Assembly: GCA_942491345.1 (NCBI GenBank)
Contig: CALOAN010000044.1
Coordinates: forward strand, 248,001-312,000
Length of the DNA: 64,000 bases
Source: JAHEEL01 sp942491345
GTDB lineage: Bacteria > Actinomycetota > Acidimicrobiia > Spongiisociales > UBA5794
Reading direction: 5' to 3'
Positions 26,267 through 34,118 of the stretch are shown here, piece by piece; position 1 is the first letter of the stretch; every line of letters begins with the position of its first letter. The notes under the pieces were generated by a model, which saw nothing but the letters and a program-made list of their open reading frames with translations, was not told the origin of the DNA and did not search any database. The translations under genes and the position numbers were made by a program.

Positions 26267-27443
26267 TCAGCGCAGTTGTCATGAGGACTGCGCCCAGGCC
26301 AAGCGCGAGGCTCATGATGACCCAGGCGACCGTGAACGATGTCTCGGCAACGAGGCCGAAGAGTGCAGGGCCTGCTGCCGCGCCGACGTAGATGCCGGTC
26401 ATCGTGATACCTGTGGCTGCAGCCGGAGCAGCCGGATTGCGGCGCACGACTGCAAACGTGAACAGACCGGACCACCCCCACCCGAACGTGAACGCTATCA
26501 GCGAGCCGGCCACGATCGCAGGATCGGTGCCGATCGTCATCACGGCGATTCCGGCGGCGCCGAGACCGAGGAATACGGCCACCGTCAGCAGTCCTCCCGC
26601 GGTCCGCCGGTCGATCAGCCACCCCATGATGATGCGAGTAAGGATTCCGAGCACACTGCCAGCGGCGAGCAACACGCCCGCTGCACCCTCGCCGAAGCCA
26701 ACGTCGACCGCGTACGGAACGAGAAACGTCGCGAGCGCATCCATGCCGAAGATTCCGAGGCCGGCACCTACGGCCATCACAACGAGGAGCGATAGGGGCG
26801 AACTCCTGACCGCCGGCGTGTCGGTTCGCACCACCTCACCGCGGTCGACTTCGAACGAGGTCGGGGAGAACGGCACCATTAGGGCTGCAATGAGGGCAAG
26901 TGCGGCGCACATCACGTAGACCCACTGCCACCCCAGAGGGATTGCGACAATGGGCAAGCCCAGGCCGGCGATCGCTGTCGCTGCCGGTATTGCGCCGTGC
27001 TTGAACCCATACGCGACGCCCTGTCGTTCGACGGCCGTACAACGAGCGATGCCCAGATTTACGGCAGGATGCGCCAGCGCCAGCGCGAGGCCGCCTGCCA
27101 CCGTCACCAATCCGAGCATCACCACGGACCGACCAAGCAGCGGTGTCAAGAGCAGCGTTGCGGCGGCCCCTAACGCGGCAATGCGCATCGCCGGTGCCCA
27201 ATCCAGGCGCTCGACCAGGCGACCGAGGCGCGACGATGCAAGTGCAGACATGCCGAAGAACGCTCCAACGATGAGCCCGATCCCGGCTTCGGCGATGCCC
27301 AGCGACTCCGATAGCTGAACAGCCAGCGCTCCGGGAAGGAAACCCGGGAGGATCGCAACCGTAATCGTGAGGATTGATGCAATAATCACGCGCCAACGAA
27401 GGCCTGGTCCTCGCCCGACGGCCGACGGCTTGGGTGCGCTCAT
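26238..27443 (-). CDS. MFS transporter (second paralogue)
   Basis: This 401-residue protein has about 12 membrane helices and shares GWGWSGLFTFAVV near residue 325 and the helix 1-2 pattern ILPGFLPGALAVQL with its neighbour. ATG 27443 (MSAPKPS) is preferred, although ATG 27473 is possible; neither has a clear ribosome site. It is convergent with the first paralogue and divergent from E1 alpha, with a type B palindrome between. Substrate unknown. Confidence 0.8.
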   Translation of the reverse strand: MSAPKPSAVGRGPGLRWRVIIASILTITVAILPGFLPGALAVQLSESLGIAEAGIGLIVGAFFGMSALASSRLGRLVERLDWAPAMRIAALGAAATLLLTPLLGRSVVMLGLVTVAGGLALALAHPAVNLGIARCTAVERQGVAYGFKHGAIPAATAIAGLGLPIVAIPLGWQWVYVMCAALALIAALMVPFSPTSFEVDRGEVVRTDTPAVRSSPLSLLVVMAVGAGLGIFGMDALATFLVPYAVDVGFGEGAAGVLLAAGSVLGILTRIIMGWLIDRRTAGGLLTVAVFLGLGAAGIAVMTIGTDPAIVAGSLIAFTFGWGWSGLFTFAVVRRNPAAPAAATGITMTGIYVGAAAGPALFGLVAETSFTVAWVIMSLALGLGAVLMTTALIKERAEAAS

Positions 27444-27524
27444 GTTCGACTCAACTCGAGACCGGGCGCGCATTGATCTGGGCCACGTGAGCTGGACCTT
27501 CCACCAGGTGAGAGGCTAATCTTC

Positions 27525-27538
27525 GATAATCGATGATA
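27525..27538. promoter_or_regulatory. Palindromic operator/-10, type B, between MFS and E1 alpha genes
   Basis: GATAATCGATGATA is close to the perfect palindrome at 8505. GATAAT faces the E1 genes and TATCAT on the opposite strand faces the MFS gene, so each could be a -10 box. Confidence 0.55.
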
Positions 27539-27642
27539 CGGATAGGAACCGCCACATACCAACCGGGGACCAGGACCGTTTGGCCGACAGCGCCCGCCAC
27601 GTACTCCCCTCGACCCCACACGAACCGACCGAGGAGCCATCA

Positions 27643-28674
27643 ATGACTGACGCGACCGGCAGCGAAGCGACATACGTTCCCGGCTTTCGTTCCGAGATCG
27701 CACCGGAAGTCCGGCTTGGCATGTACGCCGCGATGACTCGAGCCCGCGTGTTCGAGAAGAAGGCCTACGACCTGTTCATGAGTGGGTTGGTGAAGGGAAC
27801 GACGCACCTCGGTACCGGACAAGAGGCAGTCGCCGCGGGATTCTCGGCAGCGATGCGACACGACGACATGGTGTTTTGCACGTATCGCGGTCACAACCAC
27901 ACCCTCCTGCGGGGGGCGCCGATGGATTCCCTGATGGGGGAGCTCCTCGGACGGGAGAGCGGCTGTTGCGGCGGCAAGGGCGGGTCGATGCACCTCACCG
28001 ATGTTGAACAGCACGCCATGGGCTCGTATGCGATTGTCGGGGCACACCTTCCCGTGGCAGCCGGCACCGCCTGGGCATCTCAAGAACGTGGCACCGGTCA
28101 AGTTACGGTGTGCTTCTTCGGCGACGGGACGACCAACATCGGGGCGTTCCACGAGTCGCTCAACATCGCCGTCGTCTGGGGGCTACCGGTGGTCTACGTC
28201 TGCGAGAACAACCTGTACATGGAGTACACGCCGATATCGTCGGTCACCGCCGTGCCGAACCCGGCGGCGGACCGTGCCGCTGCCTACGGGCTCGATCGGA
28301 TCATCGTCGACGGCAACGATGTCGACGCTGTGTATCGGACGGCGAGCATGGCCATCGAGCGTGCACGCTCCGGCGACGGCCCGGCCCTCATCGAAGCCCA
28401 GACCTACCGGCACTACGGCCACTCACGGGCTGATCCGGGCAAGTATCGCCCAAACGAGGAGGTCGAAGCATGGATGAACAAGGACCCCATCGTTCAGTAC
28501 CGTGCGAGGCTGGAGGAGATGGGTATCGCCGCATCTGACCTCGACCGGATCGAGGAGGAAGCTCGTGCGGAAATCGATGCGGCCACCGCTGCTGCCAAAG
28601 CCTCTCCCGAACCGGGCGAGGCGGTCCTGATGACCGACTTGTGGGCAGACGGAGGTTCATCATGGCGACGCTGA
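27643..28674 (+). CDS. 2-oxoacid/acetoin dehydrogenase E1 alpha subunit
   Basis: This 343-residue thiamine diphosphate enzyme subunit decarboxylates a 2-oxoacid (or cleaves acetoin) with the beta subunit. The TPP motif GDGTTNIGAFHESLN...ENN spans about residues 160-191, and the GHSRADPGKYR phosphorylation-loop region lies near residue 259. ATG 27643 is chosen because GAGGAG sits seven bases upstream. It overlaps E1 beta by 13 bases. No lipoyl E2 or E3 gene lies in the window, so the acyl acceptor or partner must be encoded elsewhere, or the pair acts non-oxidatively. Confidence 0.88.
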   Translation: MTDATGSEATYVPGFRSEIAPEVRLGMYAAMTRARVFEKKAYDLFMSGLVKGTTHLGTGQEAVAAGFSAAMRHDDMVFCTYRGHNHTLLRGAPMDSLMGELLGRESGCCGGKGGSMHLTDVEQHAMGSYAIVGAHLPVAAGTAWASQERGTGQVTVCFFGDGTTNIGAFHESLNIAVVWGLPVVYVCENNLYMEYTPISSVTAVPNPAADRAAAYGLDRIIVDGNDVDAVYRTASMAIERARSGDGPALIEAQTYRHYGHSRADPGKYRPNEEVEAWMNKDPIVQYRARLEEMGIAASDLDRIEEEARAEIDAATAAAKASPEPGEAVLMTDLWADGGSSWRR

Positions 28675-29636
28675 CCTATCGCGAAGCGGTCGCACGGGGC
28701 ATTGCGCAGGAGATGGCGCGTGACGAGCGTGTGATCCTGATCGGAGAAGATGTCGCTGAAGCCGGCGGTGTCTTCAAGACCACGGAGGGGCTCCGCGAAC
28801 GTTTTGGACCCCGCAGGGTTCGTGATACCCCGATCTCCGAGGAGGCCATCACCGGCATGGTGATGGGTGCCGCCATGAACGGCCTTCGCCCCATCGGTGA
28901 GATCATGTTCAGCGACTTCCTCGCCACATGTTGGGACATCGTGGTCAATCAGATCGCCAAGACGCGCTACATGACCGGCGGACAGGTCGAACTCCCGCTG
29001 GTCTTGCGTTCAGCGAACGGTGGTGGCTCTCGCTTCGGTGGTCAACACTCGCAGAGTGTCGAGAACTGGGCGATGGCGATACCTGGACTGAAGGTTGTCG
29101 CACCGTCGACACCGGTCGACGTCGTCGGCTTGATGGCAGCTGCAATCCGGGATCCTGATCCGGTTGTGTTCCTCGAGCACAAGGCGCTGTTCGCCACCAA
29201 GGGTGAGGTACCGGACGGCGAGTTGGTGGACGTTCTCGGACGCGCCACCACGGTGCGACCCGGATCTGACGCAACCATTGTGGCGCTGGCCGCCATGGTG
29301 CCGAAGGCCATCGAAGCAGCCGAGATTCTGGCTGGCGAGGGCATAAGCGCCGAGGTCATCGATCCACGAACGTTGGTCCCGCTCGATGTCACCACCATCG
29401 CTGCGTCGGTTGCCAAGACCGGCAGACTCTTCACCGTCGAAGAGAACCCCCGCCTGTGTGGCTGGGGTGCCGAAATCGCATCGATTGTGGCCGACGAGTG
29501 CTTCTGGGATCTCGACGGCCCCATTGTGCGGATCACCACTCCACACATCCCGCTCCCTGCTGCGGACGCCATCGAGGACATGGCAATCCCGTCGGCAGAC
29601 AGAATCGTGGAGACCGTCCGCGCCGCGATGCAGTAG
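28662..29636 (+). CDS. 2-oxoacid/acetoin dehydrogenase E1 beta subunit
   Basis: This 324-residue partner of E1 alpha has the TPP pyrimidine-binding Glu in DTPISEEAITGMVMGAA near residue 54, RSANGGGSRFGGQHSQS near residue 118 and a C-terminal domain from about residue 195. GGAGGTTCATC precedes ATG 28662. Pyruvate and acetoin dehydrogenase E1 subunits cannot be separated with certainty by eye. A large two-hairpin array starts 15 bases after the stop. Confidence 0.9.
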   Translation: MATLTYREAVARGIAQEMARDERVILIGEDVAEAGGVFKTTEGLRERFGPRRVRDTPISEEAITGMVMGAAMNGLRPIGEIMFSDFLATCWDIVVNQIAKTRYMTGGQVELPLVLRSANGGGSRFGGQHSQSVENWAMAIPGLKVVAPSTPVDVVGLMAAAIRDPDPVVFLEHKALFATKGEVPDGELVDVLGRATTVRPGSDATIVALAAMVPKAIEAAEILAGEGISAEVIDPRTLVPLDVTTIAASVAKTGRLFTVEENPRLCGWGAEIASIVADECFWDLDGPIVRITTPHIPLPAADAIEDMAIPSADRIVETVRAAMQ

Positions 29637-29650
29637 CCCAATGAGGCTTC

Positions 29651-29940
29651 GCCTCTCCCACGCAGTGGGGGAGGCGCGGCCGAGCTCGGCTCGGCTGCGG
29701 AGGGGGCTCAGGCAGCCTCCCCCACGCAGTGGGAGGCGGCCGAGCTCGGCTCGGCCGGAGCTTGGCTCGCTCGGCTGCGGAGGGGCCGAGCTCGGCTCGG
29801 CTGCGGAGGGGGCAGCCTCCCCCACGCAGTGGGGAAGCGCGGCCGAGCTCGGCTCGGCTGCGGAGGGTTCTGCCTCCACCACGCAGTGGGGAGGCGGGTG
29901 CTGCGGAGGGGCTCTGGGAGCTCGCACTTGCAGATGAGGC
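29651..29940 (+). repeat. Two-hairpin intergenic element, locus 4 (about five full or partial copies)
   Basis: Copies begin near 29651, 29715, 29785 (hairpin 2 only), 29814 and 29872. Hairpin 1 at 29651-29675 has arms GCCTC/GAGGC and CCCAC/GTGGG with loop GCA. Hairpin 2 at 29679-29695 is GCCGAGC and GCTCGGC around TCG. The array ends with the tail GGGAGCTCGC...AGATGAGGC (29915-29940). It is oriented with E1 beta and lies between that gene and the convergent cupin gene. Nothing else is visible between 29637 and 29972. Confidence 0.85.
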
Positions 29941-29972
29941 CCGCAGTCAAGCCCCCCGCGTCGCCGCTACAG

Positions 29973-30317
29973 CTACCCCTCGGCTGCTCGGTAACGGTCG
30001 TGTTCTTCAAAGACGTCGAGACCGCGCGTCCCGGCCTCGACCCAGGTCGTATGGGGCACACCGCCCGGCACGAAATACGTGTCCCCCCGATGGCAGACAT
30101 GCACCTCGCCGCCGACGTCGATGCGCACCGTTCCGCTCAGGACGATCCCCCACTGGTCGCCGTGAACGTGCTCGGGCACGACGACCTCACGATCGGTCGC
30201 CTCGTAGAACATCACAAGACCGCGATCGCCGGACGAAAGGTACGCGTCGAGAGACACGTCTGCATCCGGCTTCGGCAGGTCCTTGATGAAATCGGGGAAC
30301 TCGTTCTCCGCTGTCAT
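29973..30317 (-). CDS. Small cupin-domain protein
   Basis: This 114-residue cupin has EHVHGDQWGIVLSGTVRIDV near residue 48 and PGGVPHTTW near residue 85, the two metal-binding motifs of the fold. It starts nine bases after the Gfo/Idh/MocA gene on the same strand, so the two are probably co-transcribed. Small cupins beside sugar dehydrogenases are often isomerases or sensors, but no function can be assigned here. Confidence 0.75.
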   Translation of the reverse strand: MTAENEFPDFIKDLPKPDADVSLDAYLSSGDRGLVMFYEATDREVVVPEHVHGDQWGIVLSGTVRIDVGGEVHVCHRGDTYFVPGGVPHTTWVEAGTRGLDVFEEHDRYRAAEG

Positions 30318-30326
30318 CCCCTGCGA

Positions 30327-31334
30327 CTACGCGTATCGGGAGACGGGTTCGGGGCGTCCGCTCTCGGATGAGCGCACCAGCGCCTCCAGAATGGCCACAT
30401 TGCCCAACCGCTCCGCGTTGCTGAACCGGTAGTCGGCCCGCCCGGCGACGGCATCGGCCCAGTGTTCGTAGCCGGCACGCACGGGACTGGCGGGCTCGAA
30501 GTCGATTCGGGTCTGGTCCGCGTCGCCGCGACGGCGCACATAGAAGTGGGTCGTGCCACCCGGATCGACATGCTGCGTCTCGCGAGCTTCGGCCCAGGCA
30601 TGGCTGCCGAACACGGCGAAACGTGCGTAGTCGGGCGTCGCCGAGAGCGCCGCGATGTGTCCCGTCGACCCGTCAGCGAACAGGAACTGTGCAGACACGA
30701 CATCGCCGGTTGGTATCTCCAGAATCCTATGGGCAACGTACGCTTGGACTTCGGCGACCTCTCCGGCGAGGCTCAGCATCATGTCGCTGAGGTGGACGCC
30801 CATCCCGGTCCACCCGGCCGCCGGAGACTCCTCCTTGCTGCCTCGCCAATTGTCCGCCGCCATGCCCAGCCAGCGGTCATGGCTCCAGTGGGCCTCCATA
30901 TGCAGGATGGTCCCGAATTCGCCGGAATCGGCCATTCGCTTGATCTCTTCCCAGGCGGGCTCGAACCGTCTCTCATGCCCGATACCCATGACGATTCCCG
31001 CCTCGTCACACGCCTCGATCATCCTCCGTGCGCTGTCGACGCTGAGCGCCAGCGGCTTCTCACAGAAGACCTCCTTTCCGGAAGCAGCGGCGCGCACAAC
31101 CGCTTCTTCATGGAAGAGGTGCGGGATGGTGAGAATCACCCCTTCGACGTTCGGATCGTCGAGGGCATCCTGATAGTCCGAGTACACCGGCAAGCCGTAG
31201 TCATCCTCATACTTCTTGGCCATCTCAGGCGATGGATCGACACCGCAGACGATCTCGATCTTCTGACTGCCCTCCAGGACCTTCGTAACCTGGCTCCCCC
31301 ACCAACCGAGCCCGACCTGTGCAGCCTTCAACAT
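30327..31334 (-). CDS. Gfo/Idh/MocA family NAD(P)-dependent sugar or inositol dehydrogenase
   Basis: This 335-residue protein has the N-terminal Rossmann motif VGLGWWGSQV near residue 7 and the conserved EKP triad in FCEKPLALS near residue 92; HLSDMMLSL near residue 175 supplies the expected catalytic His region. The family includes myo-inositol 2-dehydrogenase, so it could supply the first step for the IolM-N-O-like genes at 55.8-58.8 kb, but many other sugars are possible. ATG 31334 is chosen because GGAG lies upstream; the frame runs on to 31391. It is divergent from the PHP gene. Confidence 0.85.
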   Translation of the reverse strand: MLKAAQVGLGWWGSQVTKVLEGSQKIEIVCGVDPSPEMAKKYEDDYGLPVYSDYQDALDDPNVEGVILTIPHLFHEEAVVRAAASGKEVFCEKPLALSVDSARRMIEACDEAGIVMGIGHERRFEPAWEEIKRMADSGEFGTILHMEAHWSHDRWLGMAADNWRGSKEESPAAGWTGMGVHLSDMMLSLAGEVAEVQAYVAHRILEIPTGDVVSAQFLFADGSTGHIAALSATPDYARFAVFGSHAWAEARETQHVDPGGTTHFYVRRRGDADQTRIDFEPASPVRAGYEHWADAVAGRADYRFSNAERLGNVAILEALVRSSESGRPEPVSRYA

Positions 31335-31401
31335 GCTCACTCCTTCTGCGGTCGGCCCGTCCTGGACCGAGGTTCGCGACGCAAACATCATAGTCGTACC
31401 A

Positions 31402-31415
31402 GATCATCGATTATC
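31402..31415. promoter_or_regulatory. Palindromic operator/-10, type B, between Gfo/Idh/MocA and PHP genes
   Basis: GATCATCGATTATC differs by one base from the perfect palindrome at 8505. On the minus strand the right half reads GATAAT, facing the oxidoreductase. A separate TAGCAT box at 31447 may serve the PHP gene. Confidence 0.55.
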
Positions 31416-31484
31416 GTTTTGTCGTGGCAGGTCGTCAATGCTGGTGTAGCATCGGCTGCGGCGGACCCCACGACGAAGGGCACC

Positions 31485-32393
31485 ATGAGCGACTCCCATC
31501 TCCATCTCTACCCCCATCGAAAGGGCGATCCGCTGCCCCCTCCCCCTCCCGACCACTACACACTCGACCACATCGAGGCGTACGTTGACAAGGCAATCAG
31601 GCGAGATGTCAACGAACTCACCTTCACCGAACACCTGTATCGGTGTGTCGAAGCGGCCGACGTGATCGGCAACATCTGGGAGCGGGCCTCCGATCCGACA
31701 ATCCGAGCGAACACCGAATACGACTTGTTGGCCGACCGCACGATGTCGCTCGAACGCTACGTCGAGGTGATCCTGAAGGCCAAGGATGCCGGACTCCCCG
31801 TGTTGCTCGGCCTCGAAGTCGACTTCTTCGCGGACAACATCGACGCCGTTCTCGAGTTCATCGAGCCATACCCCTGGGACGTGCTGCTCGGTTCGATCCA
31901 TTGGATCGACGGCTGGTGGTTCGACCGGCCCCATTCCGAGTTCGAATGGGAGCGCCTCGGTCCGCGCCGCGTCTACGAGCGGTATTTCGAACTCATGTCG
32001 GAGATGGCCTTGTCGGGCGCCGTGGACGTGATCACCCACCCGGACCGGGTCAAGTACCTGCGCAAGCCGTTCCTGACCGAGCAAGTCGACCTCTATGCCG
32101 GGTTCCTGGCAGCCGCCCAGCAGAGCAACGTGGCAATCGAGATCAACACGGGGGGTCTGCGCCACCCGGTACACGAGATCTATCCCTCCCCCACCTTCAT
32201 CCGGATGATCCATGAGGCGGGCCTCGCGATCAGCTTTGGAAGTGACGCACATGCCCCCAAACAGGCTGCATGGGGACTCGATCTGGCCAGGGAAGAGGCG
32301 GCAGAGGCCGGATTCACGCATCGAGCGAGGTTCGTAGCCCGTGAGCGAACGATGGTTCCGTTCGAAGTCCCCCCACCGTCGTTCATGGACTGA
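31485..32393 (+). CDS. PHP-domain phosphatase, histidinol-phosphatase-like
   Basis: This 302-residue protein begins MSDSHLHLYPH, the HxH motif of the PHP metal site. Further ligands lie in FTEHLYR near residue 47, GLEVDFF near residue 104, GSIHWID near residue 130, THPDRVKYL near residue 182 and FGSDAHAP near residue 252. It looks like HisK-type histidinol-phosphate phosphatases, but no histidine genes are nearby, so it may hydrolyse another phosphate ester. GAAGGG precedes the ATG. The LLM gene follows after 10 bases. Confidence 0.82.
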   Translation: MSDSHLHLYPHRKGDPLPPPPPDHYTLDHIEAYVDKAIRRDVNELTFTEHLYRCVEAADVIGNIWERASDPTIRANTEYDLLADRTMSLERYVEVILKAKDAGLPVLLGLEVDFFADNIDAVLEFIEPYPWDVLLGSIHWIDGWWFDRPHSEFEWERLGPRRVYERYFELMSEMALSGAVDVITHPDRVKYLRKPFLTEQVDLYAGFLAAAQQSNVAIEINTGGLRHPVHEIYPSPTFIRMIHEAGLAISFGSDAHAPKQAAWGLDLAREEAAEAGFTHRARFVARERTMVPFEVPPPSFMD

Positions 32394-32403
32394 CGGAGGC
32401 GTC

Positions 32404-33240
32404 ATGCGACTCTCGTTCAAGACCCGTCCCCAGCACAGCGAGTGGCAACCGATCGTCGACTTCTGGAAAGAAGGTGACCGAATCGAGGCGTACGACGCGG
32501 GCTGGACGTTCGATCACCTCGATCCGATCTTCAGCGATCGAGACGGCCCGGTATTCGAGGGATGGACGATGCTTGCCGCGCTCAGCGGCATCGTGCACAG
32601 GATCCGTCTCGGAGTGATGGTGACCGGCAATACCTATCGACACCCCGCAGTGCTGGCGAACATGGCCGCAACGCTCGATGTTGTTTCCGGCGGGCGGCTC
32701 GAGATCGGGCTCGGAACGGGTTGGGTCGAGGCCGAACACACTTCCTACGGCATCCCCCTCCCCCCGTGGAAGGAACGCTTCGATCGCCTGGAAGAGACCT
32801 GCGAGATCCTTCACCTGCTGTTCACGGAGCAGGCCGCCGATTTCGGCGGCGCCTTCTACCACCTCGAAGGGGCGAAGGCTCTGCCGAAGCCGCTCCAGAA
32901 GCCACATCCCCCGATTGTCATCGGCGGCACCGGCGAGAAGCGCACGCTTCGTATTGCGGCCATGTGGGCCGACCAATGGAACCTCCCCGGCGGTGATCCC
33001 CTCATGCTTCGGCACAAGGTGGAGGTGCTCCACCAACATTGCGCGGACGTCGGGCGCGATCCTGCGGAAATCGAGGTTTCGACGAAGATCAAGGCCGACG
33101 GCGACCCTGGGGCGCTCGCCGACCTCGTGGGTCAGTTCCGCGAGGCGGGTGCCGACCACATCATTGCGATGTTCGAAGCACCGTTCGATCCCGCCAAGCT
33201 CGGAGCAGTTGCGGATCGGCTTCGTCCGGTCATGACGTGA
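32404..33240 (+). CDS. LLM-class (F420- or flavin-dependent) oxidoreductase
   Basis: This 278-residue protein has the TIM-barrel pattern of the luciferase-like family: LGVMVTGNTYRHPAVLANM near residue 62 and SGGRLEIGLGTGW near residue 90. The family mostly uses coenzyme F420 in actinobacteria, less often FMN. GGAGGCGTC precedes ATG 32404; the frame is open from 32341. It appears to share a transcript with the PHP gene. Substrate unknown. Confidence 0.82.
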   Translation: MRLSFKTRPQHSEWQPIVDFWKEGDRIEAYDAGWTFDHLDPIFSDRDGPVFEGWTMLAALSGIVHRIRLGVMVTGNTYRHPAVLANMAATLDVVSGGRLEIGLGTGWVEAEHTSYGIPLPPWKERFDRLEETCEILHLLFTEQAADFGGAFYHLEGAKALPKPLQKPHPPIVIGGTGEKRTLRIAAMWADQWNLPGGDPLMLRHKVEVLHQHCADVGRDPAEIEVSTKIKADGDPGALADLVGQFREAGADHIIAMFEAPFDPAKLGAVADRLRPVMT

Positions 33241-33307
33241 AGCAACGGCTACGGGGCGTGTCGGCACGTGATGCAGCACCGGACGAAGCGCCCCAGCCCG
33301 CCGCTTG

Positions 33308-33321
33308 TACAATCGATTGCG
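33308..33321. promoter_or_regulatory. LacI-type operator overlapping -10, type A
   Basis: TACAATCGATTGCG matches the palindrome TGCAATCGATTGCA at 12 of 14 positions. TACAAT is a good -10 box ending nine bases before the ATG at 33323, so the SDR-CoA transferase transcript may be leaderless and directly blocked by a repressor. Confidence 0.6.
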
Positions 33322-33322
33322 A

Positions 33323-34105
33323 ATGAACAACCACACCACCACCGTTGCCGATGACCACTCGCTCGCCGGACAGGTCGTGTTGGTGACGGGCGGCAGTCGA
33401 GGAATTGGGGCAGCCACCGCTCGGGCAGCCGCCCAAGCCGGCGCCGCGGTCGCGATCGGGTTCCGGCAGGATGCCGACGCTGCCTTCTCGGTCGTGGAGA
33501 GCATCAGAGAAACCGGAAAGGTCGCGGACGCGTTCCGGGCCGACGTTTCTGATCCTGCGGAGGCGAAACAGCTGATCACCTCGGTCGAGGCTTCCTTCGG
33601 GAAGATCGATGGACTCGTCAACAACGCCGGGATCATGCCGTCGAGCCCCCTCGTTGAAATGAGCGATGAAGAATGGGATGCCGTGTTGCGCACGGACCTG
33701 TTCGGCCCGTTCTACTGCTCGCGTGCCGCGCTGCCCGGCATGGTGCAACGTGGGAGCGGTTCAATTGTGATGATCTCCTCCCGGCTGGGCCAGATCGGCT
33801 GGCCGGAACTCGCCCACTACTCGGCAGCCAAGGCGGGCCTCCTGGGACTGACCAAATCGATGGCTCGTGAGTACGGCCCTCAGGGTGTCCGCGTGAACGC
33901 TGTGGCTCCCGGCTTCACCATCACCGACATGACCCGCGACATCGTCGACACCGAATCCGGGCGTCGCCGCCTGGCCGAACTCCCGTCTCGCCGTTTCCCC
34001 GAACCGGAGAATGTTGCGGCCGCCGTGGTGTTCCTGCTCACCGACGCGGCAGCGCTCTTTCACGGACAGACGCTGAACCCCAACGGCGGCGGGTTCATGC
34101 AATGA
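33323..34105 (+). CDS. Short-chain dehydrogenase/reductase, FabG-like
   Basis: This 260-residue SDR has GGSRGIGAATA near residue 24, NNAGIMP near residue 98, and the catalytic Ser/Tyr/Lys as ISSRLGQIGWPELAHYSAAK around residues 151-170. Its GQTLNPNGGGFMQ ending is typical. ATG 33323 is preferred over an upstream in-frame TTG (33305) because the latter lies within the promoter palindrome. It heads a run with a CoA-transferase, enoyl-CoA hydratase and shikimate dehydrogenase. A 3-oxoacyl or cyclic ketone substrate is possible. Confidence 0.85.
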   Translation: MNNHTTTVADDHSLAGQVVLVTGGSRGIGAATARAAAQAGAAVAIGFRQDADAAFSVVESIRETGKVADAFRADVSDPAEAKQLITSVEASFGKIDGLVNNAGIMPSSPLVEMSDEEWDAVLRTDLFGPFYCSRAALPGMVQRGSGSIVMISSRLGQIGWPELAHYSAAKAGLLGLTKSMAREYGPQGVRVNAVAPGFTITDMTRDIVDTESGRRRLAELPSRRFPEPENVAAAVVFLLTDAAALFHGQTLNPNGGGFMQ

Positions 34106-34118
34106 CCGGAACCGAGAC

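Noticed and set aside
29651..29940. CRISPR-like array
   Set aside because: Copies are degenerate, spacing is irregular, there are no unique spacers of even length, and no cas genes lie nearby.
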